From DATAVB01 sp040414495 (GTDB lineage: Bacteria; Actinomycetota; Actinomycetes; Mycobacteriales; QHCD01), in assembly GCA_040414495.1 (NCBI GenBank), contig JBEDUI010000144.1, positions 1-22,839 of the forward strand: a stretch of 22,839 bases of DNA. Reading direction: 5' to 3'. The translations under genes and the position numbers were made by a program. How positions within the stretch are numbered: position 1 is the stretch's first letter; each line of letters begins with the position of its first letter. Under the pieces are notes generated by a model. The model had not been told where the DNA came from. It did not search any database and worked only from the letters and a program-made list of their open reading frames with translations. Below, one piece after another: positions 20,563 through 22,839 of this stretch.

Positions 20563-21663
20563 TTAGTCCGGGTAGCGGACCTCGACGTCGCCGATCCCGC
20601 GCACCTCGGCGACGCGGCCGGCTTCCTGCTTGATCTCCTTCGGTACGCCCGAACGCAGTCGTGTGAACGGCGTGATCGAGATCGTCAGCTTGCTTTTGGT
20701 CGACTTCGCCCGCCACACACCGGCAATTTCACCGTCGACCAGAACGGTCCCCGGATTTCCCAAGATCTGCCAGATCTGCTTGTGCAGCGCCCGATCCGGC
20801 ACCAGCAGGTCGCGGTCGCGGCCCTGCAGATACGGGTCGTACGGCGGCAGCAGTCGGACCAACCGCGGTTTGGGCGCGTTCGTCAGCGCGTCGAGTTCGG
20901 CCTCCGGGAGGACGGTCTTGCGCCGGCCGACCTGGACTTCGACCAACCCGTCCGGCCAGATCGCCGACACGGCCTTTGCCTTGGTCCCGAGATATGCGGC
21001 GGCATCGGCCGCGGTGGCCGGGCCATGCAGCGTCAGGTACGCCTCCAGCAGGCGGGCCGTCCCGACCGGCTCGGCCGGGACGCCGGGCCAATCCGGCTGC
21101 GATCGGAACGCCACCGGCGGTCCCTGGTCGGCGATGACCGCGCCGGCCGGCAGTCCGGCGAGGCGCATCAGCTGCTCGGTGATGTGCTCGGTCTGGCAGC
21201 CACGGCAGTACACCGCATAGCCGTCGGGCAGCCGTTTGGTCAGTGCGCCGGACAGCTCGCCCTTCGTTTTCACGCCCTTCCCGGCGACCGTGCGCCAGGC
21301 CTGCGCCGTATCCCGAATCGCTTGCAGGGGTGGCATTCCGGCCTTGATCAGGTGCGTACAGCTGTTGCCGAGCCGGGCCGCGGCGTCGGTGTCATCGAGC
21401 GGCCACAAGGCCAGGTTGAGCGCGGGCAGGTCGGCGGCGCGGTGCATATGTGGGGCACCCCGGAACGTCCAGGTCGAGACGAGCCCGTCCGCGGTGGGTG
21501 CTGTCGGTAGCCGGGCGGCGAGCGCGGTCAACGCCGAACCGGGCCGCGGGTCCTGCACGCCCAGGTCCAGCACCGCGAGTCTCGATTGGTCCGCGCCGGC
21601 ACGGTCGAGTTGATGCGCGACCATCCGGTACGCGATGACCTGACTGCGATCGACTTCGAGCAC
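20563..21663 (-). CDS. Winged-helix DNA-binding protein, AlkZ/YcaQ-like (HTH_42)
   Basis: A 366-residue protein of the HTH_42 superfamily, which includes the DNA glycosylases AlkZ and YcaQ that unhook interstrand crosslinks and bulky alkyl adducts. Supporting blocks: VIAYRMVAHQLDR and LAVLDLGVQDPRPGSALTALAARL at the N-terminus, a central winged-helix region (LLEAYLTLHGPATAADAAAYLGTKAKAV), and LVRLLPPYDPYLQGRDRDLLVPD with GTVLVDGEIAGVWR near the C-terminus. In enzymes of the family the N-terminal block usually reads QxQD or QxD; here it is LGVQD, so the first Gln is Gly and glycosylase activity is uncertain. GTG 21663 has AAGG/GGAG just upstream and fits the domain start; a TTG at 21717 would add 18 poorly conserved residues. 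Divergent from the WYL regulator (86-bp gap). Confidence 0.82.
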   Translation of the reverse strand: MLEVDRSQVIAYRMVAHQLDRAGADQSRLAVLDLGVQDPRPGSALTALAARLPTAPTADGLVSTWTFRGAPHMHRAADLPALNLALWPLDDTDAAARLGNSCTHLIKAGMPPLQAIRDTAQAWRTVAGKGVKTKGELSGALTKRLPDGYAVYCRGCQTEHITEQLMRLAGLPAGAVIADQGPPVAFRSQPDWPGVPAEPVGTARLLEAYLTLHGPATAADAAAYLGTKAKAVSAIWPDGLVEVQVGRRKTVLPEAELDALTNAPKPRLVRLLPPYDPYLQGRDRDLLVPDRALHKQIWQILGNPGTVLVDGEIAGVWRAKSTKSKLTISITPFTRLRSGVPKEIKQEAGRVAEVRGIGDVEVRYPD

Positions 21664-21749
21664 TACTCCACCTTCATCTGACGACGGGGTCCCGATCGTG
21701 TCGGCTATACCTGCCAACCCACGTCAGGTTTACCGGCCAAGATAGGACC

Positions 21750-22721
21750 ATGCGCGCCAGCCGTCTGCTCTCCATCCTGCTCTTGCTGCAGACCCGCGGC
21801 CGGCTGACCGCCACGGAGCTGGCGACCGAATTGGAAATCTCGGTACGTACCGTTTATCGCGACATCGAATCCCTCGCCGCCGCGGGCATCCCGGTCTACG
21901 CCGACCGCGGTCCAGCCGGCGGCTATCAGCTGCTGGAGGGCTTTCGGACCAAGCTGACCGGGTTGACTTCTGACGAGGCCGCCTCGCTGTTCCTGTCCGG
22001 GTTGCCGGATTCGGCGGCGGCGGAACTGGGTCTGGGCACCGTACTGGCGGCGACCGAGCTGAAGCTGCGCGCCGCGCTGCCGCCGGAGTTGCGGAGCCGG
22101 GCCGGACGAATCCGGGAGCGGTTCCACCTCGACGCGCCCGGCTGGTTCCGCGACACCGACGACGTACCGCATCTGTCCGCGATCGCCGACGCGGTGTGGG
22201 AGCAGCGCCATATCCGAATTCGGTACCACCGGGCCTGGCGACCGGCCGACGTGACCCGCGAGCTGGAGCCGCTCGGGCTCGTCCTCAAGGCCGGCATCTG
22301 GTACCTGGTGGCACAAGAATCCGGGCAACCGCGCAGCTACCGGGTCAGCCGGATCCTCAGCCTTGACGTACTAGACCAGGAATTCGAGCGGCCGGCCGAT
22401 TTCGACCTGGCCGCATTCTGGGCGACCCGGTCGGCCCACCTGCGCGAGCACCTCTACCGCAGCGAGGCCACGATCCGGGTATCCCCGCGCGGCTGGCAGC
22501 TGCTGTTCCTACTCGGCCCGGTCGTACGCCAGGCGGCCGAGGAAACGGCCGGTGAGCCGGATGACGCCGGTTGGGTCGAGGTCCGTATTCCGACCGAGTC
22601 GGACAAACACGCGCTGCACGAGCTGCTGCGGTTGGGCGCCGACGTCGAGGTGCTGGCGCCGGCGGAGCTGCGAGCCGAGCTCGCCCGGAACGCGGCGGCC
22701 ATGGTCGAGCGGTACGGCTGA
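21750..22721 (+). CDS. YafY-like WYL-domain transcriptional regulator
   Basis: A 323-residue DNA-binding regulator. The N-terminal helix-turn-helix (residues 1-60) reads RASRLLSILLLLQTRGRLTATELATELEISVRTVYRDIESLAAAGIPVYADRGPAGGYQL, the typical HTH_11/DeoR-like start of the family. The WYL domain (about 140-215) includes IRIRYHRAWRPADVTRELEPLGLVLKAGIWYLVAQESGQPRSYRVSRI, with the Trp-Tyr-Leu motif and downstream Arg residues thought to bind ligand or nucleic acid. A C-terminal WCX-like extension follows. PafB and PafC, often coded next to pafA, are also WYL proteins. This one is about 18 kb from pafA and reads more like a generic YafY regulator. It is divergent from the winged-helix gene and is followed by a Rossmann-fold gene, either of which could be its target. 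Confidence 0.9.
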   Translation: MRASRLLSILLLLQTRGRLTATELATELEISVRTVYRDIESLAAAGIPVYADRGPAGGYQLLEGFRTKLTGLTSDEAASLFLSGLPDSAAAELGLGTVLAATELKLRAALPPELRSRAGRIRERFHLDAPGWFRDTDDVPHLSAIADAVWEQRHIRIRYHRAWRPADVTRELEPLGLVLKAGIWYLVAQESGQPRSYRVSRILSLDVLDQEFERPADFDLAAFWATRSAHLREHLYRSEATIRVSPRGWQLLFLLGPVVRQAAEETAGEPDDAGWVEVRIPTESDKHALHELLRLGADVEVLAPAELRAELARNAAAMVERYG

Positions 22722-22725
22722 TGTC

Positions 22726-22762
22726 ACTCTCGAACGGGCCGTCTCGTCTCGGGATCGAGAGT
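22726..22762. repeat. Inverted repeat between the WYL and Rossmann-fold genes
   Basis: ACTCTCGA (22726-22733) and TCGAGAGT (22755-22762) are perfect 8-bp arms around a 21-nt loop. A second possible pairing, GTCTCGT (22741-22747) with ACGAGAC (22772-22778), overlaps the first, so the two stems exclude each other. It may be an operator, a terminator for the WYL gene or chance. Confidence 0.4.
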
Positions 22763-22789
22763 CAATTCTGAACGAGACAGGTGATTGTG

Positions 22790-22839
22790 ATGCGGGTATT
22801 TGTGGCCGGTGGGACCGGGGTCCTGGGGCAGCGGTTGGT
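22790..22839 (+). CDS. Start of an NAD(P)-binding Rossmann-fold (epimerase/SDR-like) protein, cut by window
   Basis: Only 16 complete codons are present. They read MRVFVAGGTGVLGQRL, a beta strand followed by the glycine-rich GxxGxxG dinucleotide-binding turn of extended short-chain dehydrogenases or NAD-dependent epimerases. An AGGTG lies about 7 nt before the ATG. Nothing more can be said about substrate. It lies 68 bp downstream of the WYL regulator on the same strand. Confidence 0.75.
   Translation, partial: MRVFVAGGTGVLGQRL

Overview
The window is high-GC DNA from an actinomycete (Actinomycetota) that carries the Pup-proteasome system. The evidence is a complete set of Pup-pathway genes (pup, prcB, prcA, dop, pafA and the ATPase mpa/arc), frequent GTG starts, a DUF1707 protein and a RecB-like/TrmI neighbourhood resembling the Mycobacterium tuberculosis Rv2097c-Rv2119 region. 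I cannot fix genus or order from the sequence. No tRNA, rRNA, CRISPR array or insertion sequence was seen.

Left part (1-3.5 kb, minus strand): pafA (Pup ligase) is followed by a CynX/NimT-like MFS transporter and then by a tandem-domain FKBP lipoprotein that runs off the left edge. At 3.7-4.7 kb a plus-strand pair, a TetR regulator and a tautomerase, sits between pafA and prcA. It looks like an accessory insertion with its own palindromic operator.

Proteasome core (4.7-11.8 kb, minus strand): in transcription order mpa, then (after a plus-strand EAL-CBS gene) dop, pup, prcB and prcA. Dop deamidates the Gln-ended Pup, PafA ligates it to target lysines, Mpa unfolds pupylated proteins, and PrcA/PrcB degrade them. 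The EAL protein between dop and mpa has changed catalytic motifs and may be a c-di-GMP sensor rather than an enzyme.

Right part (12-22.8 kb): a MurA-type enolpyruvyl transferase (plus); a coupled pair of M50 site-2 protease and TrmI tRNA m1A58 methyltransferase (minus); a signal peptidase I with a very long disordered N-terminus (plus); an 832-base gene-free stretch full of repeats; a RecB/Cas4-like Fe-S nuclease (plus); a DUF1707/LiaF-like protein (minus); a GNAT-like acyltransferase (plus); an AlkZ/YcaQ-like winged-helix protein (minus); a WYL regulator (plus); and the first 50 bases of a Rossmann-fold NAD(P)-binding protein.

The most notable non-coding signals are: a ~78-bp palindromic element present twice in opposite orientation (9881-9958 and 17114-17190); two different tandem arrays (20-bp and 69-bp periods) flanking the second copy; five genes whose start codon lies exactly 6 nt after a TANNNT hexamer with no usable Shine-Dalgarno, which suggests leaderless mRNAs; and a duplicated 25-bp palindromic unit in an enlarged pup-prcB gap. 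I found no clearly new multi-gene system; the protein machinery is the known Pup-proteasome locus with accessory insertions.
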